This document shows positions 46,630 to 55,387 of a DNA stretch of 64,000 nt, one piece after another. The notes under the pieces are model-generated. The model ran no database searches, was not told where the DNA came from, and saw nothing but the letters and a program-made list of their open reading frames with translations. Source of the DNA: Natronincola ferrireducens. Lineage in GTDB: Bacteria > Bacillota > Clostridia > Peptostreptococcales > Natronincolaceae. Position numbers and translations under genes: made by a program. Every line of letters begins with the position of its first letter. Position 1 is the stretch's first letter. The stretch covers positions 21,304-85,303 of the forward strand of contig NZ_FNFP01000008.1 in assembly GCF_900100845.1 (NCBI RefSeq), read 5' to 3'.

Positions 46630-48663
46630 TTACTTTCTATTTTCAAATACCTTTGCAACTAAACCTTTTACTAAATCCTCTTTAGGAATAAAAGGTAGTG
46701 TAATATGGTCTGTGTCACCAAACTCTTGGTTGTATTCCATACTAGTTGTAATAGAGTTTTCATTTCTTGCCCATGCACGGCGAGCAACACCACCCATTAC
46801 GTCCCAAGGCATAGCTGACTTTAAGATGTTATCTACTCTTTCGCTGCCGTCTAATACCATACCAAATCCACCGTTGATAGATTTACCTATACCTACACCA
46901 CCACCGTTGTGTAGTGCAATTAAGCTCATACCTCTTGCAGCATTTCCTGCAAAACATTGGGTAGCCATATCTGCCATAACATTACTACCATCTTTAATAT
47001 TGGAGGTTTCTCTGAAAGGTGAATCTGTACCACTTACGTCATGATGATCTCTACCTAGCATAATTGGTCCTACTTCACCGTTTCTTACCATTTCATTGAA
47101 TTTAAGTGCTATTCTTGTTCTACCCATAGCATCTTGGTATAGGATTCTGGCTTGTGTTCCAACAACCATTTGATTTTTCTCTGCATCTCTAATCCATACA
47201 TAATTGTCTCTATCTTGACCTCTTCTATTTGGATCGATTAAGTCCATAGCTGCCTTATCGGTTTTCATTAAATCTTCATGCTTACCACTTAAGCATACCC
47301 ATCTAAATGGTCCATAGCCATAGTCAAATAACTCTGGTCCCATAATATCTTCTACGTAGGATGGGAAGATAAAACCATCTTTATCATCGATACCATTTTT
47401 AGAAATTTCCATAACCCCTGCATCATAAACGGATTTCATGAAGGCATTACCATAATCAAAGAAATAAGTTCCCCTTGCTACTAAGGTCTTAATTAAATCA
47501 AAATGATTTCTTAATGTCTCATCAACTAATTCCTCGAATTTAGCTCTATTGTTTTTTAATAAATCTGTTCTTTCATCAAAGGTAACCCCTTGTGGACAGT
47601 ATCCACCTTCGTATACCGCATGGCAGGAGGTTTGGTCAGAAAGTAATGGAATGTGTATATTGTTATCAACTGCATATTGTAGTAGGTCTACAACATTTCC
47701 ATGATAAGCGATGGAAATAGGCTCTCTTTTTTCTATATATTCTTGAGCTACCCTAAATACTTCTGCTAAATCGCTAGAAACTAGGCTTACCCAACCTTGA
47801 TCATGTCTTGTCTTAATTCTTGAGTAGTCCACTTCAGCAACAATTCCAACACCATTAGCAATTTCGATGGCCTTTGGTTGCGCACCACTCATACCACCAA
47901 GACCTGATGTTATAAATAAGACTCCTCTTAAGTCTTCATCTTGACCTAATCCTAAGATTTTTCTTCCTGCATTTAATAGGGTATTGAATGTACCATGCAC
48001 AATTCCCTGTGGTCCAATATACATCCATCCACCAGCTGTCATTTGACCATAGTTAGCTACACCCATTTGTTCTGCAACATCCCAATCCTTTGGATTGTCA
48101 AACATACCTATCATTAGGGCATTTGTAATAATTACTCTTGGTGCATCTGGCTTAGATTTAAATAAACCTAATGGATGTCCTGATTCAATAACTAATGTTT
48201 GTTCATTTGTCATAATTTCAAGATATTTTTTGATTAGTCTATACTGCATCCAGTTTTGGCATACTTTACCTGTTTCTCCATAGGTAACTAATTCATATGG
48301 ATAAAGGGCGATATCAAAGTCTAGGTTGTTATCCATCATTACTTGGAAAGCTTTTCCTTCGATGCAATTTCCTTTATATTCGTCAATTGATTTTCCTTTA
48401 AGGTTTCCTTCTGGTCTAAAACGATAGCCATAAATTCTTCCTAGTGTTGTTAATTCTTCTAAAAATTCTGGTGCTACAACTTCATGTAGTTCTTCTGGGA
48501 TGTATCTTAATGCATTTTTCAATGCAACCTCTGTTTGAGCTGGTGTTAGCTTAAAGCCCCTGTCCGGTGCTCTACGAATACCCTCAGCAAATTCGGGATA
48601 TTCTGGTAAAACATTATCTAATTTGATTGTCATTGCTTTAGAAATATCTACATTGCTTATCAT
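46630..48663 (-). CDS. hutU: Urocanate hydratase (long form)
   Basis: Adds water to urocanate using tightly bound NAD+. At about 677 residues it is the long type found in some Firmicutes, Fusobacteria and eukaryotes, not the ~555-residue type of Bacillus/Pseudomonas. The start at 48663 (MISNVDI) follows AAAGGAG. FITSGLGGMSGAQPKAIEIA is the NAD-binding glycine loop, and DQTSCHAVYEGGYCPQG and GLGGMSGAQ lie around the active site. First gene of the operon. Confidence 0.95.
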   Translation of the reverse strand: MISNVDISKAMTIKLDNVLPEYPEFAEGIRRAPDRGFKLTPAQTEVALKNALRYIPEELHEVVAPEFLEELTTLGRIYGYRFRPEGNLKGKSIDEYKGNCIEGKAFQVMMDNNLDFDIALYPYELVTYGETGKVCQNWMQYRLIKKYLEIMTNEQTLVIESGHPLGLFKSKPDAPRVIITNALMIGMFDNPKDWDVAEQMGVANYGQMTAGGWMYIGPQGIVHGTFNTLLNAGRKILGLGQDEDLRGVLFITSGLGGMSGAQPKAIEIANGVGIVAEVDYSRIKTRHDQGWVSLVSSDLAEVFRVAQEYIEKREPISIAYHGNVVDLLQYAVDNNIHIPLLSDQTSCHAVYEGGYCPQGVTFDERTDLLKNNRAKFEELVDETLRNHFDLIKTLVARGTYFFDYGNAFMKSVYDAGVMEISKNGIDDKDGFIFPSYVEDIMGPELFDYGYGPFRWVCLSGKHEDLMKTDKAAMDLIDPNRRGQDRDNYVWIRDAEKNQMVVGTQARILYQDAMGRTRIALKFNEMVRNGEVGPIMLGRDHHDVSGTDSPFRETSNIKDGSNVMADMATQCFAGNAARGMSLIALHNGGGVGIGKSINGGFGMVLDGSERVDNILKSAMPWDVMGGVARRAWARNENSITTSMEYNQEFGDTDHITLPFIPKEDLVKGLVAKVFENRK

Positions 48664-48788
48664 AATCAACACTCCTTTTTAAAATTTTTATTTATTATGC
48701 TCTTTAAAATTAATTATATAAATCCACCGTCACCAAAACGTCTAATTTTTTTAAAAATTTATTATTTACATTTATTTTTTGCAAATAA

Positions 48789-48819
48789 ATAAGGCCCGAT
48801 ATGAATCAGACCTTATTTT
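48789..48819 (-). terminator. Terminator of the HD-GYP gene
   Basis: AAATAAGG pairs with CCTTATTT, with an inner partial stem around TGAATC. T-rich tail on the minus strand. The right arm overlaps the gene's last codon region by 2 bases. Confidence 0.7.
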
Positions 48820-49885
48820 ATACTGCTTTTAAAATAGAAACGATACTATTACTTAAATGCTTTGTCAAATCAATTTCTTCTAACTCCTCAATAGGATGTT
48901 CTTCATTGTCACCTACTAGTTTAATGATGGGTCTTGTGGGCCAATCCTTATGGATATTGACTACAATTCCTTTTTCCCCAGATCTTAGTTTTACTAAAGT
49001 CCCTACGGGATAAATAGACAGATGCCTTAAAAAAACCTTTACTAACTCATAGTCAAATTGATGATTTCCCATAGCAATTAAGTACTCAATAGCTTCATGG
49101 AGTTCAATACCTTTTCTATAAACTCTGTTGGAGGTTAATGCATCATATACATCACAAATAGCAACAATTCGAGGAAAAATATGAATATTCTTACCCCAAA
49201 GCTTATTAGGATATCCTGTACCATCATACCTTTCATGGTGATCTCGAATAATCCAACGGATTTCATCTTTTAATCCCTTTATATTTTTTACAATTTCATA
49301 ACCACAAACAGAATGTTTTTTCATCTCATTATATTCTTCATCTGTTAACATACCAGGTTTATTTAAAATAGTATTAGGGACATGAAGCTTTCCTATATCA
49401 TGTAATAGTGCCCCTATGCCTAACACCTCTAAGTCTTCTTTTGTAAAGTCCAAAGCAAGTCCAGTAATTAATGAAAAAATACACACATTCACACTGTGAC
49501 CAAAGGTATAGTCATCAAGGGTTTTTATATCGGTTAAATAAATAAGAATATCTTCATTATCTATTAATTTTTCAATAATTTTTATTATAGCCTGCTGCAA
49601 CTTCTCAATATTAATTGTTCTACATATTTGTATACCCTCAACAGTATTCTTAATTGTGTTTAAAGCTTCTCTTCTTGTTTCCTCTATAATGGCTTTTTCT
49701 ACCTCAGAAGAATGATTTCCTCTCCAATCTATATAAACAGTTTCAATTCTATGGTTCTTTAACCTCTCTATATAAAATTCCTTAATCGATGTTCCTTCAT
49801 CGATTAATAATCTTCCTTCTTTATCAAAAATAGGTTTTCTCAATATCATACCAGCTACTAATGCAGAAGTATTAATTTTCAACAT
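48818..49885 (-). CDS. HD-GYP domain protein (c-di-GMP phosphodiesterase-like)
   Basis: Predicted hydrolase of cyclic di-GMP, 355 residues from the start MLKINTSALVAG. The upstream ATG at 49903 would add MRGGGL, but a nine-G run lies just before the ATG at 49885 and looks like its ribosome-binding site. N-terminal ~110 residues resemble the DUF3391-like/PilZ-linked helper region. HD-GYP core: ALLHDIGKLHVPNTILNKPG, DHHERYDGTGYPN, with HDIGK and HHE-x-DGxGYP intact, so likely active. Located between whiA and hutU on the same strand. Confidence 0.85.
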   Translation of the reverse strand: MLKINTSALVAGMILRKPIFDKEGRLLIDEGTSIKEFYIERLKNHRIETVYIDWRGNHSSEVEKAIIEETRREALNTIKNTVEGIQICRTINIEKLQQAIIKIIEKLIDNEDILIYLTDIKTLDDYTFGHSVNVCIFSLITGLALDFTKEDLEVLGIGALLHDIGKLHVPNTILNKPGMLTDEEYNEMKKHSVCGYEIVKNIKGLKDEIRWIIRDHHERYDGTGYPNKLWGKNIHIFPRIVAICDVYDALTSNRVYRKGIELHEAIEYLIAMGNHQFDYELVKVFLRHLSIYPVGTLVKLRSGEKGIVVNIHKDWPTRPIIKLVGDNEEHPIEELEEIDLTKHLSNSIVSILKAV

Positions 49886-49993
49886 TAACCCCCCCCCTCT
49901 CATATTAATGTTCAGTTTTTAATTTTAAAAACGATATTTAAATATGTATATTTTATCAATTTATCCCTAAATAAAACAAATTCTACAAAAAAA

Positions 49994-50035
49994 AATAAAA
50001 TCCTACCATTTTTCTACAAATGATAAGATTTTATT
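49994..50035 (-). terminator. Terminator of whiA
   Basis: AATAAAATCCTACCATTT and AAATGATAAGATTTTATT form a long stem with two mismatched pairs around a short loop. The minus-strand tail is a long T-run (49987-49995). It lies 20 bases beyond the whiA stop. Confidence 0.8.
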
Positions 50036-50054
50036 GTTAATTAGTACTTTTTTC

Positions 50055-51020
50055 CTAGTTACCCTTATGGTCCCATTTTTTTTGTAATCTCTGGGCTATT
50101 TCTTCTATCTTTCTTAAACGATGATTTACTCCTGATTTACCGATGGATGGATTTAACATTTGGCCCAGTTCCTTTAGACTGGCATCCTGATATTTTAGTC
50201 GAAGCTCTGCAATTTCCCTTAATCCTAAGGGTAATTCCCTAATTCCTATTGTATCTTTTATATATTGTATATTTTCTATTTGTCTCATAGAAGCATTGAC
50301 TGTTTTACTTAAGTTGGCAGTTTCACAATTAACAATTCTATTGATATCATTACGCATTTGTTTATAAATACGAATGTTTTCTAAATCCAACAAAGCTTTA
50401 TGGGCCCCAATAATATTAAGGGTATCCACCACCTGGTCCCCCTCTTTAATATAAACCACATAACTTCCTTTTCTTTCAACAATTTTAGCATTAAGCTGGA
50501 ATTCATTGATAAGATTTTTCAAATCCTCACTGTGCTCTGGACTATTGGTGACAAACTCTAAATGATAGGTTTTTTCAGGAGCACTTATAGAGCCTCCACC
50601 TAAAAAGGCTCCTCTTAAATAAGCCCTTTTACAGCAGGGTTTTGTAAGAATCTGGCTGGGGATCTCATAGGTTATATCAAAGGAGTTATTATAGTCTTTA
50701 AATATCCCTACTTTTTCTAAGATGATAGCACTTCCCATAGAATGGGTAATCAACATCATATAATGGTTATTCTTCTTTAATCTAGCATTTTTCCTTATCA
50801 ATACCTCTACATGAATTTGAAACAATTCTTTAATATATTTAAATATTTTTCTTGCAGTAGAAGGATTTTCAGTATTAATTCTTACATTAAATTTTTTTAA
50901 TCCTGTTAACTGAAGGACCCCACTCATTCTAATTAATGCTGCCAATTCCGCCAATTTACAACAATCTTCTTGGGGAATAATTCTTGCTAATTCTGATTTC
51001 GTGTTTCCTGAAAAGGACAT
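50055..51020 (-). CDS. whiA: WhiA-family DNA-binding protein
   Basis: Gram-positive protein with a degenerate LAGLIDADG-type N-terminal domain and a C-terminal helix-turn-helix. Here 321 residues. The N-terminal phrase FSGNTKSELARI and CCKLAELAALIRMSG, RAYLRGAFLGGGSISAPEKTYHLE and the C-terminal SIGKSGVNHRLRKIEEIA match. In Firmicutes WhiA acts in cell division and chromosome segregation. It belongs with rapZ and yvcK in conserved order, but here a NUDIX and a DUF1540 gene intervene. Confidence 0.95.
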   Translation of the reverse strand: MSFSGNTKSELARIIPQEDCCKLAELAALIRMSGVLQLTGLKKFNVRINTENPSTARKIFKYIKELFQIHVEVLIRKNARLKKNNHYMMLITHSMGSAIILEKVGIFKDYNNSFDITYEIPSQILTKPCCKRAYLRGAFLGGGSISAPEKTYHLEFVTNSPEHSEDLKNLINEFQLNAKIVERKGSYVVYIKEGDQVVDTLNIIGAHKALLDLENIRIYKQMRNDINRIVNCETANLSKTVNASMRQIENIQYIKDTIGIRELPLGLREIAELRLKYQDASLKELGQMLNPSIGKSGVNHRLRKIEEIAQRLQKKWDHKGN

Positions 51021-51145
51021 ATTATCACAACCTTCAATAATCTTTTTATGTAGTATTTTCCAAAAACAAATTACCTATAATTTTTTTACAAATGTACAAA
51101 ATATATATGAGCCTATTTATCCTATATTTTAAGGAGGTGCGCAAG

Positions 51146-51310
51146 ATGAAACAACATCCAAGAATGGAAGTAATGTGCCATGTACAAAACTGTAAGTTCA
51201 ACGAAACAGATTATTGCTTTGCTCCAAAGCTTGAAGTAAATGCTAAAGGAAACAGCGAAATGGCTAATTCTTCAGACGAAGCTCTTTGTACAACTTTTCA
51301 GCCTCAATAA
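51146..51310 (+). CDS. DUF1540 small Cys-rich protein
   Basis: 54 residues; start at 51146 because AAGGAGG lies nine bases ahead of this ATG. The short motif MCHVQNCKFNETDYCFAPK with three Cys and a later Cys (ALCTTF) is the DUF1540 pattern, thought to bind a metal. Function unknown; such peptides are common in Clostridia. Its terminator is shared with the NUDIX gene. Confidence 0.82.
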   Translation: MKQHPRMEVMCHVQNCKFNETDYCFAPKLEVNAKGNSEMANSSDEALCTTFQPQ

Positions 51311-51326
51311 CTTAATATTTTATAAC

Positions 51327-51361
51327 GAAGACCTCACCACTTATTTTTGTGAGGTCTTCTT
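51327..51361. terminator. Shared bidirectional terminator inside the NUDIX 3' end
   Basis: GAAGACCTCACC?/GTGAGGTCTTC-type stem: AAGACCTCAC (51329-51338) pairs with GTGAGGTCTT (51349-51358). The NUDIX stop codon (51341-51343) falls in the loop, so the last codons of that gene are the stem. Serves both the DUF1540 and NUDIX genes. Confidence 0.8.
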
Positions 51362-51772
51362 AATATGTCGAATAGCTTTTTGTATAATTTCCTTTTCATC
51401 ATCATATTTCGCTAAATCTACGGCACGATTAATATGAATGAACTTAGCATCAATAAATCCTTCTTCCTTTAATGGTATACAATGAATGGATCTAGATTGC
51501 ATTAAGAACCAATGTACCGTTTTATTAATCATATCATTATCTTCCCAACTATTTTTAAAAGTATAGTGGATTTCTCCTAAATACTTTAGCACTTCCACCT
51601 TCACTCCAGCTTCTTCATATACCTCTCTTATAGCAGTTTCTTGAATGGTTTCACAAGACTCTATTTTTCCCTTTGGCAGTACCCAATCTCCATTATATTT
51701 TTTTAATAATAGTATAGCATTGCCAAAAACCACTACACCTCCAGCACTAGTTTCCTCTCTCACACTTTCCAC
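51341..51772 (-). CDS. NUDIX hydrolase
   Basis: Hydrolase of nucleoside diphosphate-linked compounds, 143 residues. The Nudix box reads GKIESCETIQETAIREVYEE, matching Gx5Ex7REUxEExGU. VLPKGK precedes it. MutT-like or Ap4A-like substrate cannot be told apart by eye. Monocistronic on the minus strand between DUF1540 and yvcK. Confidence 0.88.
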   Translation of the reverse strand: MESVREETSAGGVVVFGNAILLLKKYNGDWVLPKGKIESCETIQETAIREVYEEAGVKVEVLKYLGEIHYTFKNSWEDNDMINKTVHWFLMQSRSIHCIPLKEEGFIDAKFIHINRAVDLAKYDDEKEIIQKAIRHIKKTSQK

Positions 51773-52145
51773 TCCTTTAACCTTTGTGACCTCAAATCTG
51801 CATGAAATACATTATTATGTCTATTATCTATCCTTTTGTATGAATTATGATAACAAAGTCTTCCTTTAAGGATATTTACCAATAGACTTTAGATAAAATA
51901 ACAAATAATCGAATTTATATCTTATTAATAACTTTGTAAGGCTAATAACTTTCCATTTATTATAATAATAAATTACCACATTCAACTATTTATTTCAATC
52001 ATTAAGGAATTAAAGGAATAAAAAAAGGCAAATCATTCTCCATAGGATGAGTTACCTTTTAAAATAACATTAATTTAAGCCATTGTTATAATTCAATAAC
52101 AGCACTAGCTTCTTCTGAATTAAGTCTTATTTTGCACTGTAGCTT
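51773..52145. other. Intergenic region between NUDIX gene and yvcK
   Basis: AT-rich, no gene seen. A minus-strand hairpin, AAAGG-AACTCATCC around 52022-52062 with GATTTGCCTTT and a T-run, is the likely yvcK operon terminator. A frame of 19 codons following the yvcK stop codon without a start (CKIRLNSEEASAVIEL) was noted and not annotated. Confidence 0.5.
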
Positions 52146-53462
52146 TTAATCTTGAAATTTTCTATCTAAATGTTTTAAAGTTGCTATTTTTTTAGAAGGT
52201 GAGGAGCCTTTGGTTTCTTCAAGGCCTATATCTACAATAATTTTTGATAACTTAACGGCATCATGTCTTACATAATCTCTTTTGATTTCTACTAGGTTAT
52301 CTTCTATTAAACTGATTTCATATTCTTTTAATTTCCCTCTATCCTCTTGGGTTATCTTTACTAAACTTGCACCTTCTTGCTGATACTTTTCGTAGGCATT
52401 TTCTACTATCTCTCCGTTATTAGCTATAACAAAGTCTACCTCTATTTTAGGACAGTGTTTCATAATTGCTTCCAAATGACCAATGACAGAATAGCCATCC
52501 GTCTCCCCAGGCTGCGTCATCATATTAGAAATGTAAACCTTCTTAGCAAAAGACTGGGCTATAGCTTCTTCAATATTTTTTACTAATAAATTAGGTAGAA
52601 TACTGGTATAAAGACTGCCGGGACCTAAAACAACCACATCCGCATTCCCAATAGCCTCTATAGCCTCCTTTAATCCTTCTGCTACTTTAGGTTTGATAAA
52701 AACCCTTTCAATAGGACTATTCTCTTCTATACTTTTTTTAGGAATATTTGACTCTCCCTTAACTACTGTACCACTATTCAATACACCATAAAGGGTGATA
52801 TTTTCTAAGGTAACAGGATATACTTTTCCTGTCACAGCCAATACTTCACTCATTTTTTTAATAGCTTCCTCAAAATTGCCGCTAATACCATTCATTGAGG
52901 CAATAAATAGATTGCCAAAGCTTTGACCCTTTAAAGTTCCCTCCTGAAAGCGATATTGTAAAAGTTTTTCCATAGTTGGTTCCATCTCTGCTAAAGCAAT
53001 AATACAATTCCGTATATCTCCAGGGGGAAGCATACCTAAATCCTCTCTGAGCTTACCAGACCCTCCCCCATCATCTGCTACCGTAACGATAGCTGTAATG
53101 TTGGAGGTAAATAGTTTTAAGCCCCTTAGAAGGATGGATAACCCAGTTCCTCCCCCTATAACTACAATTTTGGGTCCCTTGGCTAAAACCTTCTTATCGT
53201 AAATCATTTTGTTGATTTTTCCTTTATCTAGATTACCACCTATTTTATGGATATCCTTTAATAAAGATCTTAATCCAAAATACAATGCAATATAAATCAA
53301 TAGTACACCTAATAGACCCCCTATAATTTGAAGACCTACATTAACCGTCATCCCTACAAAATAATAAGAAAGGGAGTAGGCTAATAAAAGCACACCTATT
53401 AAACCCAATATAATCCATCGCTTAATTTGAAGCCCTGGTTTCAACCAATCAACAGCCTTCAT
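52146..53462 (-). CDS. yvcK: Gluconeogenesis factor YvcK
   Basis: Cytoplasmic-membrane associated protein of 438 residues of the CofD-like YvcK family, binding UDP-GlcNAc and needed for cell shape on gluconeogenic substrates in Bacillus. The N-terminal ~70 residues have two hydrophobic helices (WIILGLIGVLLLAYSL, LLGVLLIYIALYFG). VVIGGGTGLSILLRGL is the nucleotide loop, and DDGGGSGKLREDLGMLPPGD the family signature. Directly abuts rapZ. Confidence 0.95.
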   Translation of the reverse strand: MKAVDWLKPGLQIKRWIILGLIGVLLLAYSLSYYFVGMTVNVGLQIIGGLLGVLLIYIALYFGLRSLLKDIHKIGGNLDKGKINKMIYDKKVLAKGPKIVVIGGGTGLSILLRGLKLFTSNITAIVTVADDGGGSGKLREDLGMLPPGDIRNCIIALAEMEPTMEKLLQYRFQEGTLKGQSFGNLFIASMNGISGNFEEAIKKMSEVLAVTGKVYPVTLENITLYGVLNSGTVVKGESNIPKKSIEENSPIERVFIKPKVAEGLKEAIEAIGNADVVVLGPGSLYTSILPNLLVKNIEEAIAQSFAKKVYISNMMTQPGETDGYSVIGHLEAIMKHCPKIEVDFVIANNGEIVENAYEKYQQEGASLVKITQEDRGKLKEYEISLIEDNLVEIKRDYVRHDAVKLSKIIVDIGLEETKGSSPSKKIATLKHLDRKFQD

Positions 53463-54335
53463 TTAATCTCTTTTCCTTTCCCTTAGCGTATCATCCCTAT
53501 GGGTTAAAATACTGCGGTAACCCTTCTCTTTTAATTTATGATACAGTACATGGGCTATTGTGACAGAACGGTGTCTACCCCCAGTGCATCCAATAGAAAT
53601 AACCAATTGATTTTTTCCTTCCTTTATATAATGGGGAATTAAAAAATCAACTAAATCAAAAAGCTTGTTAGAAAATTCTATACTGATGGGAGAATTCATC
53701 ACATACTCCCTTACCTTTATATCCTTTCCAGTAAAATCCCTTAGCTCTTCAACATAATAGGGATTGGGCAAAAACCGAACATCAAATACTAGGTCAGAGT
53801 CTAAAGGAATACCATGTTTAAACCCAAAGGAGGTGATATAGATGATTAAATTATTGGTTTGATTTCCTTCAAGATAAATATTTCTTATTTCTTCCTTTAA
53901 TTGCCCCGGCGTCATTCTCGTAGTATCGATAATATTTGTTGCCATAGCCTTCAGCTTTTTAAGACGATCCCGCTCCTTGTCAATCCCCTCACCAATACTA
54001 CTATTTACTGATAATGGATGCTTTCTCCGGGTTTCCTTAAATCTTTTAATAAGGGTTTCATTGCTGGCATCTAAAAACATAATTTCATAGGAATAACCTA
54101 GTTCCTCTAAATCCTCTAAACTAGCGAATAAATCATCAAAAAACATACCCCCGCGAATATCAATTACCAATGCCACCTTATCTATATCTCCTTGGGATTG
54201 ACGACATAGCTCTATGAATTTTGGAATTAACGTAGGAGGAATATTATCTACACAATAAAAACCTAAGTCCTCCATATATTTAACCCCTTCACTTTTACCT
54301 GCGCCAGACATTCCAGTAACAATAACAAATCGCAT
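53463..54335 (-). CDS. rapZ: RapZ/YvcJ nucleotide-binding protein
   Basis: P-loop protein of 290 residues. In E. coli RapZ adapts RNase E to GlmZ; the Gram-positive YvcJ role is less clear but linked to GTP binding and cell envelope metabolism. Walker [10 protein letters not shown] at the N-terminus, [18 protein letters not shown], and [10 protein letters not shown] near the end. Sits between murB and yvcK, as in many Firmicutes. Confidence 0.94.
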   Translation of the reverse strand: MRFVIVTGMSGAGKSEGVKYMEDLGFYCVDNIPPTLIPKFIELCRQSQGDIDKVALVIDIRGGMFFDDLFASLEDLEELGYSYEIMFLDASNETLIKRFKETRRKHPLSVNSSIGEGIDKERDRLKKLKAMATNIIDTTRMTPGQLKEEIRNIYLEGNQTNNLIIYITSFGFKHGIPLDSDLVFDVRFLPNPYYVEELRDFTGKDIKVREYVMNSPISIEFSNKLFDLVDFLIPHYIKEGKNQLVISIGCTGGRHRSVTIAHVLYHKLKEKGYRSILTHRDDTLRERKRD

Positions 54336-54372
54336 CTTATCAAACTCCTCTTTCGTAGAATAGCATTGATTT

Positions 54373-55296
54373 CTATTCTTCCCCTACAATACGAACCTCA
54401 GGATGAAGCTCAACACCAAACTTTTGTAATACAGTTTTTTGAACTAAAGCAATCAATCCTAATACATCATCAGCTGTAGCATTCCCTATATTGACAATGA
54501 ATCCAGAATGAAGTTCTGAAACTTGAGCATCCCCTACCCTAACACCCTTTAAATCAGCGTCTTCAATTAGTTTTCCTGCAAAATATCCTGGTGGTCTTTT
54601 AAAGGTACTCCCGGCACTTGGGAGGTGAAGGGGTTGTTTTGTTGTGCGTTTTTGAGTTAAATCGTCAGTAATAGCTTTAATTTCTTCATATTGTCCCTCT
54701 TCAAGCTCCATAGTTACCTCCAGGACAATATAGTTTTTCTTTTGGATTATGCTGGTCCTGTATCCCAGCTGCAGCTCCTCTAAGGAGAACTCCATTACTT
54801 CACCTGCTTCATTTAACACTTTACAGCTTTTCACTACATCCTTCATTTCGCCACCATAGGCCCCTGCATTCATGGTAATAGCTCCCCCTAGGGTGCCTGG
54901 AATGCCGCTGGCAAACTCAAAACCCTTTAGGCTTTTTTGTAGAATTTTTTTAGATAGGGTTGATAGCAAAACACCAGCCTCAGCTACTACCTTGCTACCA
55001 TTAATTACTATATTACTTAGGTTTTCTGCAATTTTTATTACAACACATCGCATCCCCTTATCTCTAACCAAAACATTTGATCCATTCCCCATGATAAAAT
55101 AAGGAGCCTTAGCTTCTTTACAGATTTCCATAGCCTTCTGAATCTCTTGTATATTTTGAGGGATAAGTAATATGTCTGCTGGGCCACCTATTTTAAAAGA
55201 GGTATGGTTTTTCATAGGCTCATCCAACAATATATGTTCTTCCTGCATAACTATTGAAAACTGTTGATACAATTTATTTTTATCCACTATTTTCAC
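54373..55296 (-). CDS. murB: UDP-N-acetylenolpyruvoylglucosamine reductase
   Basis: FAD enzyme reducing the enolpyruvyl group to make UDP-MurNAc for peptidoglycan. 307 residues, the type II form. [15 protein letters not shown] holds FAD contacts, and [16 protein letters not shown] contains the catalytic Ser. First gene of murB-rapZ-yvcK. Confidence 0.96.
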   Translation of the reverse strand: MKIVDKNKLYQQFSIVMQEEHILLDEPMKNHTSFKIGGPADILLIPQNIQEIQKAMEICKEAKAPYFIMGNGSNVLVRDKGMRCVVIKIAENLSNIVINGSKVVAEAGVLLSTLSKKILQKSLKGFEFASGIPGTLGGAITMNAGAYGGEMKDVVKSCKVLNEAGEVMEFSLEELQLGYRTSIIQKKNYIVLEVTMELEEGQYEEIKAITDDLTQKRTTKQPLHLPSAGSTFKRPPGYFAGKLIEDADLKGVRVGDAQVSELHSGFIVNIGNATADDVLGLIALVQKTVLQKFGVELHPEVRIVGEE

Positions 55297-55387
55297 TCCT
55301 AAGCCTTGAAGGTTAATTATTTTTTCTTCTCTATTTCCTTTAAAGTATATCTCTTTTTTTATCCTTGGTCAATTCATCCTATTGACT

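Noticed and set aside
52080..52145. Nineteen codons after the yvcK stop (IRLNSEEASAVIEL), slightly like an HPr-type N-terminus
   Set aside because: No start codon or ribosome-binding site and too short to assign; could be chance.
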